This document shows positions 11,118-19,092 of a stretch of DNA of 51,845 bases, in pieces; positions within the stretch are counted from its first letter, which is position 1, and every line of letters begins with the position of its first letter. The stretch lies in NCBI GenBank assembly GCA_036386415.1, contig DASVVT010000003.1:1-51845 (forward strand). The letters are read 5' to 3'. This DNA is from DASVVT01 sp036386415 (GTDB taxonomy: Bacteria > Acidobacteriota > Blastocatellia > Pyrinomonadales > Pyrinomonadaceae). Below the pieces are notes generated by a model. That model saw nothing but the letters and a program-made list of their open reading frames with translations, was not told where the DNA came from and searched no databases. The translations under genes and the position numbers were made by a program.

Positions 11118-12773
11118 ATGCTTGCACAAAACAGAGAGAATTTACGAACCATCCGCCGCGCTCTGCTGAGCGTATCGGATAAGACGGGGCTGGTAGAATT
11201 CGCACAGGCGCTCCGGCGCTTCGGCGTTGAGTTGATTAGTACGGGCGGGACTGCGCGTGCGTTGCGCGAAGCTGGCGTTGAGGTGCTTGATGTTTCAGAC
11301 GTGACGGGCTTTCCGGAAATGATGGATGGCCGCGTCAAGACGCTGCACCCGCGCATACATGGTGGCTTGCTCGCCCTGCGCGACAACGAAGAACACGTCG
11401 CCGCGATGCGCGAGCATGGCATCGAGCCGATTGACATGGTCGTCGTCAACCTTTACCCCTTCGAGCAGACGATTGAGCGCGAGGGCGTGACCCTGGAAGA
11501 GGCCGTCGAGCAGATAGATATCGGGGGCCCGGCGATGATTCGCTCGGCGGCGAAGAACTACAAGGACGTGGCCGTCGTCGTCGAGCCCATCGAGTACGCG
11601 GCCATCGTAGAGGAGATGCAGCGTAACGAAGGCTCGCTTTCACTTTCAACGCGCGCACGCTTAGCACGAGGGGCTTTCCATCGCACGGCCACGTACGACT
11701 CGACAATCAGCCTTTATCTCAACTCAACGACAGCAGCAGGTTTTGGAGACACTCCCACGCACGCAATCATTTCCGGGTCTGGAGCAGAGGAAATCACAAG
11801 TACTCCTATGGAGAGTGTTTTACAAAACACTCAATCTCTGCCGGATTACGCTGAATGGAGCTTGAGAAAAACTGCTGACCTGCGCTACGGCGAGAACCCG
11901 CATCAGATCGCCGCGCTCTATCAGTCTGGCTCACGAGCCGGAGTAGCTTCAGCCGAAGTCCTCTCCGGCAAGGAGATGTCTTTCAACAACTACGTTGACG
12001 CTGACGCGGCGTGGCAGCTCGTCTCGGATTTCGACGAGACGGCCTGCGCGATCATCAAGCACATGAACCCGGCGGGCGTCGGTCTGGGCGCGTCGCCCGA
12101 AGAGGCTTACAGGCGTGCGCTTGCCACCGATCCCGTCTCTGCCTTCGGCGGCATCGTTGCCTTCAACCGTACGATTGATGAAGCTGCGGCCCGCGCCATC
12201 GTGGAGATTTTCACAGAAGTCGTCATCGCGCCCGGTTACGAGGCCGCTGCTCTGGAAGCGCTTCGTGCCAAGAAGAATCTACGCGTCCTCAGTATGGGCG
12301 CACCGCAAAGAGCGGAAGGGCTCGAATATAAAACTATCACCGGCGGTATGCTTGTGCAGACGCGTGACACGCACCGTCTCACGCGCGAAGACCTCAGGGT
12401 GGTCACACGGCGCGAGCCGACCGAGGACGAAATTCGCGCGCTGCTCTTTGCCTGGACGGTCTGCAAGCACACGAAGTCGAACGCCATCGTGTATGCGCGC
12501 GAAGGTCAGACGGTTGGCGTCGGCGCAGGCCAGATGTCAAGGGTCGATTCCGTGAAGATCGGCGCGATGCGCGCGCAACTGCCTGTGCGTGGCTCTGTCC
12601 TCGCGTCCGACGCCTTCTTCCCCTTCCGCGACGGAGTCGATGAAGCCGCACGTCACGGCATCACCGCGATCATAGAGCCCGGCGGCTCCGTGCGCGATGA
12701 AGAGGTAATCGCTGCCGCAGACAAGCACAACCTGGCGATGGTCTTTACGGGCGTGCGCCATTTCAAGCATTAA
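11118..12773 (+). CDS. purH: Bifunctional AICAR formyltransferase / IMP cyclohydrolase
   Basis: Catalyses the last two steps of purine synthesis, AICAR to FAICAR to IMP, in the cytoplasm. The 551 residues comprise an N-terminal MGS-like cyclohydrolase domain (RRALLSVSDKTGLVEFA near residue 14; GRVKTLHPRIHGG near 72) and a C-terminal transformylase domain (IIKHMNPAGVG, GAGQMSRVDSVKIG, SDAFFPFRDG and the terminal VFTGVRHFKH). It is slightly longer than usual, with an insertion near residues 200-240. There is no Shine-Dalgarno: the bases ahead of the ATG are TTAAAAAACT, directly after heptamer copy A. Copy B begins 5 nt after the stop. The gene is thus flanked by oppositely oriented copies of the same element. 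Confidence 0.97.
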   Translation: MLAQNRENLRTIRRALLSVSDKTGLVEFAQALRRFGVELISTGGTARALREAGVEVLDVSDVTGFPEMMDGRVKTLHPRIHGGLLALRDNEEHVAAMREHGIEPIDMVVVNLYPFEQTIEREGVTLEEAVEQIDIGGPAMIRSAAKNYKDVAVVVEPIEYAAIVEEMQRNEGSLSLSTRARLARGAFHRTATYDSTISLYLNSTTAAGFGDTPTHAIISGSGAEEITSTPMESVLQNTQSLPDYAEWSLRKTADLRYGENPHQIAALYQSGSRAGVASAEVLSGKEMSFNNYVDADAAWQLVSDFDETACAIIKHMNPAGVGLGASPEEAYRRALATDPVSAFGGIVAFNRTIDEAAARAIVEIFTEVVIAPGYEAAALEALRAKKNLRVLSMGAPQRAEGLEYKTITGGMLVQTRDTHRLTREDLRVVTRREPTEDEIRALLFAWTVCKHTKSNAIVYAREGQTVGVGAGQMSRVDSVKIGAMRAQLPVRGSVLASDAFFPFRDGVDEAARHGITAIIEPGGSVRDEEVIAAADKHNLAMVFTGVRHFKH

Positions 12774-12777
12774 CAAC

Positions 12778-12926
12778 CAGTAGACAGTAGTCAGTAGTCA
12801 GTAGCCAGTAGAAAAGAAGATCGGTTGATGCGCTTTCGTACTGAGCCTCTTAATCATCATCGACAGCAAAACGTGGCGCTGCTGTTTTTCTTTCTACTGG
12901 CTACTGACTACTGTCTACTGTCTACT
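12778..12926. repeat. AGTAGNC heptamer element, copy B (core type 1, inverted)
   Basis: Left arm CAGTAGA, CAGTAGT, CAGTAGT, CAGTAGC, CAGTAGA; right arm the inverted complement. Between them the core reads GATCGGTTGATGCGCTTTCG... to ...GCGCTGCTGTTTTTC. This is the reverse complement of the copy A core with few differences. It starts 5 nt after the purH stop codon. Confidence 0.95.
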
Positions 12927-12927
12927 C

Positions 12928-12956
12928 TTGGTGATTGCCGGTGGCTTCCTTATAAT
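12928..12956 (+). promoter_or_regulatory. Promoter for the M48 protease gene (TTGGTG-17-TATAAT)
   Basis: A perfect -10 TATAAT (12951-12956) lies 17 nt after TTGGTG (12928-12933), just outside the right arm of heptamer copy B and 42 nt before the M48 start codon. The element therefore separates purH from a new transcription unit. Confidence 0.6.
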
Positions 12957-12997
12957 CGCTTACGCTTAATTTTCAGCTTCAGACAAGGAAGATAAAG

Positions 12998-13981
12998 ATG
13001 GTAGATATTGAATCCGTCGCAGACGAAAACAGCAATAGCTACATACGCTGCCGCTACTGCGGCCAGCGAAATCAGACGCGCTCCGAGGGCGGCTTGGCGA
13101 AATGTGGGCGCTGTCGCCTACCACTGTCGGATAGGCCGCACAAGAAGTTCGCGGAACTGGACAAGCACGAGTACGTGCATCCGGCAGACAGTCGCGCGCT
13201 CGCCGCTCTGCGCACCATCCCCGGCATTGATTCGGCTTTGAAGAAACTGCTGGCCGTGACGGGCGAGTCGGCCATTCGCGTGATCTTTACTGCGAGCGCC
13301 GTCAAGGTGACGCCCGAACAGTGTCCAGACCTGCATGCTAAATTGCAGGTCGCGTGCACGACGCTGGGCGTTGACATGCCGGAGCTCTTCGTGCAGCAGA
13401 ACCCTGTAGTCAACGCTTTCACGGGCGGCGTCGAGCGTCCGGTCATCGTACTCCATTCATCCCTGCTCGAACGTCTCACGGACGAGGAAGTGCTGGCGGT
13501 TGTCGCGCACGAAGTCGGCCACATACACGCCGAGCACGTACTGTACTTGACCGCCGCGCGCCTGCTCGAATTCCTGGCGAACACCGCTCTGGCGGCCACC
13601 CCGCTGGCGAAAACTGTCATCCAGATATTATCCGGCACGATGCGCGCGGCGCTTTTGGCGTGGGCCAGGCGCGCAGAGCTTTCCTGCGACCGCGCGGCGC
13701 TGCTCGTCACGCAGGACCCGCACGTCATAGGGCGCACGATGATGAAGCTGTGCGGCGGCACGTTCGCCTCACGCGTCGATTACGAGCAGTTTCTGGCACA
13801 GGCGCGCGATTTCCAGAAGAACTACGACGACAAGGCACTCGACCGTTTCTGGGCCGACGTGATCTCCTCCGGCATGACGCATCCCTTCCCGGTCTGGCGC
13901 GTCTCGGAGATTCTCAAGTGGGTGGATAGCGGCGAGTATAAGCGTCTGATGAGCGACGAGCCGCAGAGCGCAGCAGCATAG
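12998..13981 (+). CDS. M48-family metalloprotease with N-terminal zinc ribbon
   Basis: A 327-residue zinc protease. The ATG follows AAGGAAG at a good distance. Residues 18-39 hold two CxxC pairs (C18/C21 and C36/C39), a zinc ribbon. The peptidase domain has HEVGH at 171-175 and the downstream E-x-x-C-D motif (RRAELSCDRAALL), which gives the third zinc ligand, as in HtpX/Ste24-type M48 enzymes. Hydrophobic stretches at ~180-220 (LLEFLANTALAATPLAKTV) may be membrane segments. There is no signal peptide, so the ribbon is expected to face the cytoplasm. The substrate is unknown. Confidence 0.88.
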   Translation: MVDIESVADENSNSYIRCRYCGQRNQTRSEGGLAKCGRCRLPLSDRPHKKFAELDKHEYVHPADSRALAALRTIPGIDSALKKLLAVTGESAIRVIFTASAVKVTPEQCPDLHAKLQVACTTLGVDMPELFVQQNPVVNAFTGGVERPVIVLHSSLLERLTDEEVLAVVAHEVGHIHAEHVLYLTAARLLEFLANTALAATPLAKTVIQILSGTMRAALLAWARRAELSCDRAALLVTQDPHVIGRTMMKLCGGTFASRVDYEQFLAQARDFQKNYDDKALDRFWADVISSGMTHPFPVWRVSEILKWVDSGEYKRLMSDEPQSAAA

Positions 13982-14117
13982 TGTAGAGACGAGCGCGAGC
14001 GTTTGACCGTGGCTGTCACAAAATAAAAGTGTGGCTCCTACTGTTATTGGCTCTCACCGACAAGGCTATAAGCTGAAACGGTTTCGGATACAACTGTCAT
14101 GTGAGAGTGGGACTGAC

Positions 14118-15164
14118 ATGCGAAACACTATCTTCCGTTTCACCGGTGTGCTTCTCGGTTTTAGCCTGGGCACTCTGGCAACAATGCTTGTGACTCCCGT
14201 CAACTTGCATAGCGTCAGTCAAGGTGTTGCCAATCATCCACACAACATCACCTTAGAACAAAATCGTGTCGGTCTTAACGGTGCTGAACGAGCCCCGGCG
14301 TCATCCGTTGCGCAAACCGTTCACATCCTGCGCCAGATCAAGACGGGCAGCATGGATACACGCATACCTCCGGCGGCCAAACCTCTGCTCACACGACTCA
14401 AGCATGAACTGCGCGACCTCATCATTGATATAATCAACGCGCCGGATAATCAGCAGGAGACTCCGCAGCACCTACGCGCCATGATCCTGGCTCATTTGGA
14501 GAAGGAAGGCGTCACGGTTAAAGAGCCACCGGAGGAGATCGACGCCGGGGAGTATTTCTCCAATCCTTATGTTTATGGCGACATCCACAGCCTCAGAATC
14601 GAGCAGCCTGTTGGACAGCCTGAGATGCTGGCCGCGACTACTACCCTGGGAGTCTGCTGCGGCAGCGACAGCTCGCTCTATCTTTTCGAGAAGAAAGGCA
14701 ACCAGTGGGCGCTCGTGCTGGCGCAGGAAGCGAATGATTATGACGAGGTGAACGGCGCGCAGGGCAGATTCAGTTATGCAGTCTCACCAACGGACGCTCG
14801 GAATCATTTCTTTGTCGTTACGGCGAACGTCAATCCCTGGTGCACGTCCAACTGGCAAAGCCTTCGTTACAAGGTTCTGCGCCTAGGCTCCGACGCATAT
14901 CGCCCCCACGTTATCTTGAATGATCGTGACACGATCTTTTTAGGCGAGGAGCCGCCCTATCAACTTCACGTCAAAAAGAACAGTTTTACTTTGGGTTTTA
15001 CCAGCGACGAATTTATGGACATACTGAATGATGGCGAGGAGCCAAACCCGGAGGAGATAGCCAATAGCCGTACAGTGAAGTATCTGATTAACGGCGATAA
15101 AGCAAAGAGAGTCTCAGGGCCAAAATCCAGGGCGCACGATAAGGCGTCGAATGATTCGCCTTAA
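14118..15164 (+). CDS. Hypothetical protein with N-terminal membrane anchor or signal
   Basis: I do not recognise this family. The ATG at 14118 begins MRNTIFRFTGVLLGFSLGTL, a basic then hydrophobic leader. The frame is open upstream to a GTG at 14031, but that extension lacks protein-like features. The 348-residue product has a helical charged segment (~75-140), then a beta-rich region with TTLGVCCGSDSSLYLFEKKG and FVVTANVNPWCTSNWQSLRY. The paired cysteines could form disulfides outside the cytoplasm. It stands alone between the M48 protease and fabI. Confidence 0.65.
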   Translation: MRNTIFRFTGVLLGFSLGTLATMLVTPVNLHSVSQGVANHPHNITLEQNRVGLNGAERAPASSVAQTVHILRQIKTGSMDTRIPPAAKPLLTRLKHELRDLIIDIINAPDNQQETPQHLRAMILAHLEKEGVTVKEPPEEIDAGEYFSNPYVYGDIHSLRIEQPVGQPEMLAATTTLGVCCGSDSSLYLFEKKGNQWALVLAQEANDYDEVNGAQGRFSYAVSPTDARNHFFVVTANVNPWCTSNWQSLRYKVLRLGSDAYRPHVILNDRDTIFLGEEPPYQLHVKKNSFTLGFTSDEFMDILNDGEEPNPEEIANSRTVKYLINGDKAKRVSGPKSRAHDKASNDSP

Positions 15165-15286
15165 AAGCCTTTGAGATTACTGGTCATGCAGTCTTCTCCG
15201 GCAGTGGTCTGCGATTGAAGAGATCAACTCCTGTCAGCACCGCGCCGGTGGCAAATATAGTCTCCGATGTGAAGGAAACAGCCCTT

Positions 15287-16048
15287 ATGTTGCAAAACAA
15301 ATCCGGCATCATCTTCGGTGTCGCCAACAAACGCTCTATCGCATGGGCGACGGCGCAGGCACTGTCTGAAGCGGGCGCGCGCCTGGCCTTCACGTACCAG
15401 GGCGAGCGTCTCAAAGAGAATGTCGAGAGCTTGACGCGCGAGATGGAGGGTGCGCTTGTTCTGCCCTGCGATGTGACGAAGCAAAGTGAGGTGGATGAGG
15501 CGTTCAGGCGCGTCGGCCAGGAGTTCGGGCGGCTCGACTTTCTGATTCACAGCATCGCCTTCGCTCCGCGCGAGGCGTTGGAGGGTGAATTCGTAGACAC
15601 TTCGCGCGATGCCTTTCTGACTGCGCTCGAAGTGAGCGCCTATTCGCTAGCGCAGCTTGCACGCGCCGCCGCCACCTTGATGACTGAGGGCGGGAGCATC
15701 GTCTCGATGACCTATTACGGAGCGGAGAAGGTCGTGGCTAACTATAACGTGATGGGGGTGGCGAAGGCCGCTCTGGAAGCGAGCACGCGTTACCTGGCGG
15801 CTGATCTGGGCAAGCGCAACATACGCGTCAACACGATCAGCGCAGGCCCGATCCAGACGCTCTCGGCGCGGGGCGTCGCCAACCTTTCGACGATGCTCAA
15901 GCATCACGCGGAAAAGTCGCCGCTGGGACGCAACGTGGAGGCGCGCGAGGTTGGCAACACAGCCCTCTTTCTATGCAGCCCGCTCTCTTCGGGCATCACA
16001 GGCGAAGTGATTCACGTCGATTGCGGCTACAACATCATGGGAATTTGA
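15287..16048 (+). CDS. fabI: Enoyl-[acyl-carrier-protein] reductase [NADH]
   Basis: Reduces enoyl-ACP in the final step of each round of type II fatty acid elongation. The 253-residue product from this ATG matches FabI length; AAGGAA lies ~10 nt upstream. The frame is open to 15215, which I reject as start. The SDR-type nucleotide site reads GVANKRSIAWA, and the catalytic Y-x6-K is in YNVMGVAKAAL, preceded by SMTYYGAEK. The C-terminus TGEVIHVDCGYNIMGI is typical. The LOG gene follows after 10 nt, so the two probably share a transcript. Confidence 0.95.
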   Translation: MLQNKSGIIFGVANKRSIAWATAQALSEAGARLAFTYQGERLKENVESLTREMEGALVLPCDVTKQSEVDEAFRRVGQEFGRLDFLIHSIAFAPREALEGEFVDTSRDAFLTALEVSAYSLAQLARAAATLMTEGGSIVSMTYYGAEKVVANYNVMGVAKAALEASTRYLAADLGKRNIRVNTISAGPIQTLSARGVANLSTMLKHHAEKSPLGRNVEAREVGNTALFLCSPLSSGITGEVIHVDCGYNIMGI

Positions 16049-16058
16049 AGGGACAGGC

Positions 16059-16802
16059 ATGGCCGATAGTGACTACACAGACAAAACACCTGCTGGCCGC
16101 ACACAGGATGAACAGTTACTTGAAACGCCCCGCCAAGATGAGTTCACCCACACGGATACGTGGCGCGTCTTTCGCATCATGGGTGAATTCGTCGAGGGCT
16201 TCGACGATCTGGCGTCTGTGACCAACGGCGTCTCAATCTTCGGCTCTGCGCGCATAGCTCCCGATCATCCGCAATACAAGACGGCTCAAGAGACCGCCGC
16301 GCTGCTGGCTCGCGCGGGCTTCGCAGTCATTACGGGCGGCGGCCCCGGCATCATGGAGGCTGCCAATCGCGGCGCGTTTGAAGCGGGCGGCCTCTCCATC
16401 GGCTGCAACATAGAGCTGCCTTTCGAACAGAAGCCCAACCCTTACCTGACGCGCTACATGAAGTTCAAATACTTCTTCGTGCGCAAGACGATGTTCGTCA
16501 AGTACAGCACGGCCTTCATCATCTTTCCCGGCGGCTACGGCACGCTCGACGAGCTTTTTGAAGCGCTCACGCTCATCCAGACGCGCAAGATCAGAGACTT
16601 TCCCGTCGTGCTCTTCGAATCCGCCTACTGGGATGGGATGGTGCGTTGGCTCACGGACGTGATGCTCAAGGAAGGCAAGATCACCGAGCATGAGCTGCGG
16701 CTGCTGCACATCACAGACTCGCCCACGGAAGCCGTTGAGATCGTGCTGCGCAGCCAGGACTCACTTCGCAAGATAGATAAGACGGTCTCGGACGATTACT
16801 AG
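16059..16802 (+). CDS. LOG-family (TIGR00730-like) nucleotide phosphoribohydrolase
   Basis: A Rossmann-fold protein of the LOG family, whose characterised members hydrolyse (cytokinin) nucleoside 5'-monophosphates to the free base and ribose 5-phosphate. The 247 residues contain ITGGGPGIMEAANRGA and the signature PGGYGTLDELFEALT. An N-terminal ~45-residue hydrophilic extension precedes the core. It follows fabI by 10 nt with a GGGACAGG ribosome site. The bacterial substrate is unproven; a nucleotide salvage role is inference. Confidence 0.88.
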   Translation: MADSDYTDKTPAGRTQDEQLLETPRQDEFTHTDTWRVFRIMGEFVEGFDDLASVTNGVSIFGSARIAPDHPQYKTAQETAALLARAGFAVITGGGPGIMEAANRGAFEAGGLSIGCNIELPFEQKPNPYLTRYMKFKYFFVRKTMFVKYSTAFIIFPGGYGTLDELFEALTLIQTRKIRDFPVVLFESAYWDGMVRWLTDVMLKEGKITEHELRLLHITDSPTEAVEIVLRSQDSLRKIDKTVSDDY

Positions 16803-16827
16803 AGCAAATTTCAATCGGGTGCAGAAC

Positions 16828-16899
16828 TGTAGGGGCAGGGCTTGTCCCTGCCCGCTCAATCGGCCAAAGCTGCGGGCAGGGACAAGCCCTGCCCCTACA
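16828..16899. repeat. Perfect 28-bp inverted repeat of the GGGGCAGGG type
   Basis: Arms of 28 nt (16828-16855 and 16872-16899) are exact complements around a 16-nt centre. Each arm is itself nearly palindromic around CTTG. The flanks carry a second, imperfect inverted pair (AGAGC...GGGTGCAG at 16801 and CTGCATCC...GCTCT at 16915), so the repeat is nested. It follows the LOG stop codon by 25 nt. Confidence 0.9.
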
Positions 16900-16985
16900 A
16901 TTTTATCGTCGTACTGCATCCATGTGAAAAACGCTCTAAAGCAATTTTCAAGCGGATGTAGAACAGCACAAGAGAGCCACGGAGT

Positions 16986-17039
16986 GGCGACCGTATCAGT
17001 AGCCCACGGCTTGTGCCGTGGGCTACTGATACGGTCGCC
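16986..17039. repeat. Perfect 25-bp inverted repeat with TTGT loop
   Basis: Arms GGCGACCGTATC... (16986-17010) and ...GATACGGTCGCC (17015-17039) are exact complements around a 4-nt loop. It lies in the same gene-free stretch (16803-17129) as the 28-bp repeat, between the convergent LOG and cutA genes. It could act as a bidirectional terminator although no U-run follows. Confidence 0.9.
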
Positions 17040-17129
17040 GCTGCCGGGGCTTTCATAGAGCCAGAGCGCCTCACAGCCTGATGCTGCTTCAAGCATGCCT
17101 TCCTGGGTGTGTAAGCGTTGCCCTGCGTA

Positions 17130-17492
17130 TTAATCGCCGGGCGCGGCGTTGCTACTTAATTGTGATTTAACAGTAGAAGTCAGCCATTCAAGGTAAGGGG
17201 CGGAAACAGCGGTCACAGGCAGGGCGATGACCTCCGGCATCTCGTAGCTATGCAGCGCGCGCACCTCACGTTCCAGCTCATCGAAATTGGCCTGCGTCGT
17301 CTTCGCCAGAAGCAGCACCTCCGGGTCGCGATGGACGCTACCCTGCCAGTGATAGATAGACTCCATCTCCGGCATGATCTGGACACAGGCGGCGAGACGC
17401 GCGCCGACCAGCATCTCTGCCAGACGCGCCGCCTCTTCGCGGCTCGCGGCGGTCATCAAGACGACAATGGCATCCGTCTTTTGATCGGCCAT
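17130..17492 (-). CDS. cutA: CutA1-like divalent ion tolerance protein
   Basis: A 120-residue protein of the CutA1 family, which forms trimers related to PII proteins and is linked to copper tolerance in E. coli. Family signatures are visible: VLMTAASREEAARLAEMLV, RLAACVQIMPEMESIYHWQG, and the C-terminal HSYEMPEVIALPV...YLEWL. It starts 9 nt after the stop of the gene upstream (17502), so the two are likely co-transcribed. The family's biochemical role is still debated. Confidence 0.93.
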   Translation of the reverse strand: MADQKTDAIVVLMTAASREEAARLAEMLVGARLAACVQIMPEMESIYHWQGSVHRDPEVLLLAKTTQANFDELEREVRALHSYEMPEVIALPVTAVSAPYLEWLTSTVKSQLSSNAAPGD

Positions 17493-17501
17493 GACTCCAC
17501 C

Positions 17502-18497
17502 TCACTCCTTAACTTCTGCTGATGCCTCTTCGCCTGTCTCCCCCTTCTCGTAACCGGGAGCTGGAACGGGCGCTCCAGCGCCGGGCGGCACAACCCATAG
17601 CTCGATTGTCGTATAGTCTCTATATCCGCCGAAGATGGTCTTTAAGCGTTCGGCTTGGATGCCGTATTTACCGGTTATCAGATTTTGACCGCGCTCTATG
17701 ATCCGCTCCAATTTGAAGAGGTGGCCGCCCTCACGCTGTGCATAATAGATGACGCAGGCGACGTCTTTCTCGCCAAGCGCTTGCGCATAATGCTCTGATG
17801 CCCAGAGCAAATCATAATCCGCCTCCTCTTGATCCTCGACGATCACTTCCTGTGCGGGGGCAGACTCCTCGACAGGCGATAACTGAAAGGATACGATCTC
17901 CTCTTGCTGAAGCACCATGGATTCATTCCCGGCAGTGACCTCTTCCTGCTGTGGAAGCTCAGGCTCTTCCTGATATTCCACGACGGCGTTCTCAGGATAA
18001 AACTCGTCGTACTTGAAGGTTTTGCCAGTCTCCCTTTCCACGACGATGGTCTTGGAGGGCTCAGGCGCAGGCGCGCCTTTCGGAGCAATCCACAACTCAG
18101 TCGTCTCCGTCTCTCTGTAGCCGCCTTTGACGGCTGTGACCCGATCCGGTGGTAGGCCACGCTGATATGTCAGGTAATCGGCAGCGCGACGCAGCCGCCG
18201 CCCGAGTCTGGCCGGAAGAGTGTCCCTCCCATCGTAGCCGATGATGAAGCCTTGTGAGGTCGGCTCGTTCTGCAACTGGATAACGAAATTGTCGAGGCGC
18301 GCTCCCTCGTCACACTCGCCGACAGCCCCGTATTCGTCGAACTTGAGCGGCACTTTGCGCCGTGGCTGTTCCTGAGTTGAATGGCTTGAGGAACGCAGAC
18401 GAAGGCTTGCCGGGCAGGACGGAGCAACGCAGGCAATCGCCGTGGCCGTCAGAGAAATTAACGAGAGAGCCTTGCTCACAGATAAGCGCGTGAACAT
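17502..18497 (-). CDS. Secreted protein with two OmpA-derived domains (KFDEYG type)
   Basis: A 331-residue exported protein. The ATG has a strong ribosome site (AAAGGGGGTG) and begins a signal peptide (SKALSLISLTATAIACVAP). Residues ~51-140 form a domain beginning LKFDEYG, with ARLDNFVIQLQNEPTSQG and RRAADYLTYQRGLPPDRV, ending TELWIAPKGA. After a long Glu/Pro/Gln-rich linker, a degenerate second copy (~235-315) has YGIQAERLKTIFGGYRDYTT and IELWVVPPGAGAP. The first copy clearly matches the C-terminus of the large barrel protein at 46659-49217. The pattern (residue pairs near R-A-x-D-Y and a final beta-strand) looks like a diverged OmpA peptidoglycan-associating domain. The function is unknown. 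Confidence 0.8.
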   Translation of the reverse strand: MFTRLSVSKALSLISLTATAIACVAPSCPASLRLRSSSHSTQEQPRRKVPLKFDEYGAVGECDEGARLDNFVIQLQNEPTSQGFIIGYDGRDTLPARLGRRLRRAADYLTYQRGLPPDRVTAVKGGYRETETTELWIAPKGAPAPEPSKTIVVERETGKTFKYDEFYPENAVVEYQEEPELPQQEEVTAGNESMVLQQEEIVSFQLSPVEESAPAQEVIVEDQEEADYDLLWASEHYAQALGEKDVACVIYYAQREGGHLFKLERIIERGQNLITGKYGIQAERLKTIFGGYRDYTTIELWVVPPGAGAPVPAPGYEKGETGEEASAEVKE

Positions 18498-18583
18498 AGA
18501 GCACCCCCTTTCTTCAGAAGTCCGTCAAATGATTACTCCGGGACAAAAAAGGATTCGCGTGTCCTCTCGCTCAGAGTGGGCGA

Positions 18584-19009
18584 CTAACGCTCATCGCCTT
18601 CGCCGACCTCTTCTTCGTCCTCTGCCGCCACTTCTTCGTCCTCTTCCAGCGTCGTGCCGGTCAGGGGCGTCGTGTCGTTGCCGAAGAAAGCGTTGTAAAG
18701 CTCCTGCGCGCGATCCAGGTCGCGCTCATCAACGAGAACCAGAGCGCCGGGCGCAGTCGTTGAGAGCAGCGGCGAGAGAGCATCCATGCCGCCCGATTGC
18801 ACGACCGAACGGACGCCGTTCTGCGTGAGGATGTCGTTGACCATCTCGGCCTCAGCCGGAGAGCCTATGTTATGCAGCGGCACAAAGCGCGCCTCGCTGT
18901 GATCGCGCATGGTGTTCTCAGAGGTTAAATGCTCGACCAATTCCGTGCCGTCATCCGGGCAGAGCTTGATGCCCGGCTCATATTCGGATTCGCAAACAGG
19001 ACAGAACAT
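18584..19009 (-). CDS. DUF2007-like putative signal-transducing protein with zinc-ribbon N-terminus
   Basis: A 141-residue cytoplasmic protein. The N-terminus MFCPVCESEYEPGIKLCPDDG is a zinc-ribbon-like segment with CPVC and CPDD. Residues ~42-110 (FVPLHNIGSPAEAEMVNDIL...ALVLVDERDLDRAQELY) match the small ferredoxin-like DUF2007 fold. The C-terminus is strongly acidic (Glu/Asp run). The ATG follows AGGGAGAATCC. A short heptamer-like inverted repeat separates it from the PfkB gene. The signal it senses is unknown. Confidence 0.78.
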   Translation of the reverse strand: MFCPVCESEYEPGIKLCPDDGTELVEHLTSENTMRDHSEARFVPLHNIGSPAEAEMVNDILTQNGVRSVVQSGGMDALSPLLSTTAPGALVLVDERDLDRAQELYNAFFGNDTTPLTGTTLEEDEEVAAEDEEEVGEGDER

Positions 19010-19024
19010 GGATTCTCCCTTGTC

Positions 19025-19089
19025 GAAGTTTCAGGTTTCCAGTTAAGAGCTGTATTTTAACTCGAAACTCGAAACCCGCAACTCGAAAG
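19025..19089. repeat. Imperfect inverted repeat of heptamers, unit CGAGTTT/CGGGTTT
   Basis: The right half reads CTCGAAA, CTCGAAA, CCCGCAA, CTCGAAA, a period of 7. The left half (GTTTCAGGTTTCCAGTTAA) is a looser inverted complement. It fills the gap between the PfkB stop and the DUF2007 start. The same heptamer type recurs at 30045-30102. Confidence 0.7.
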
Positions 19090-19092
19090 CTG

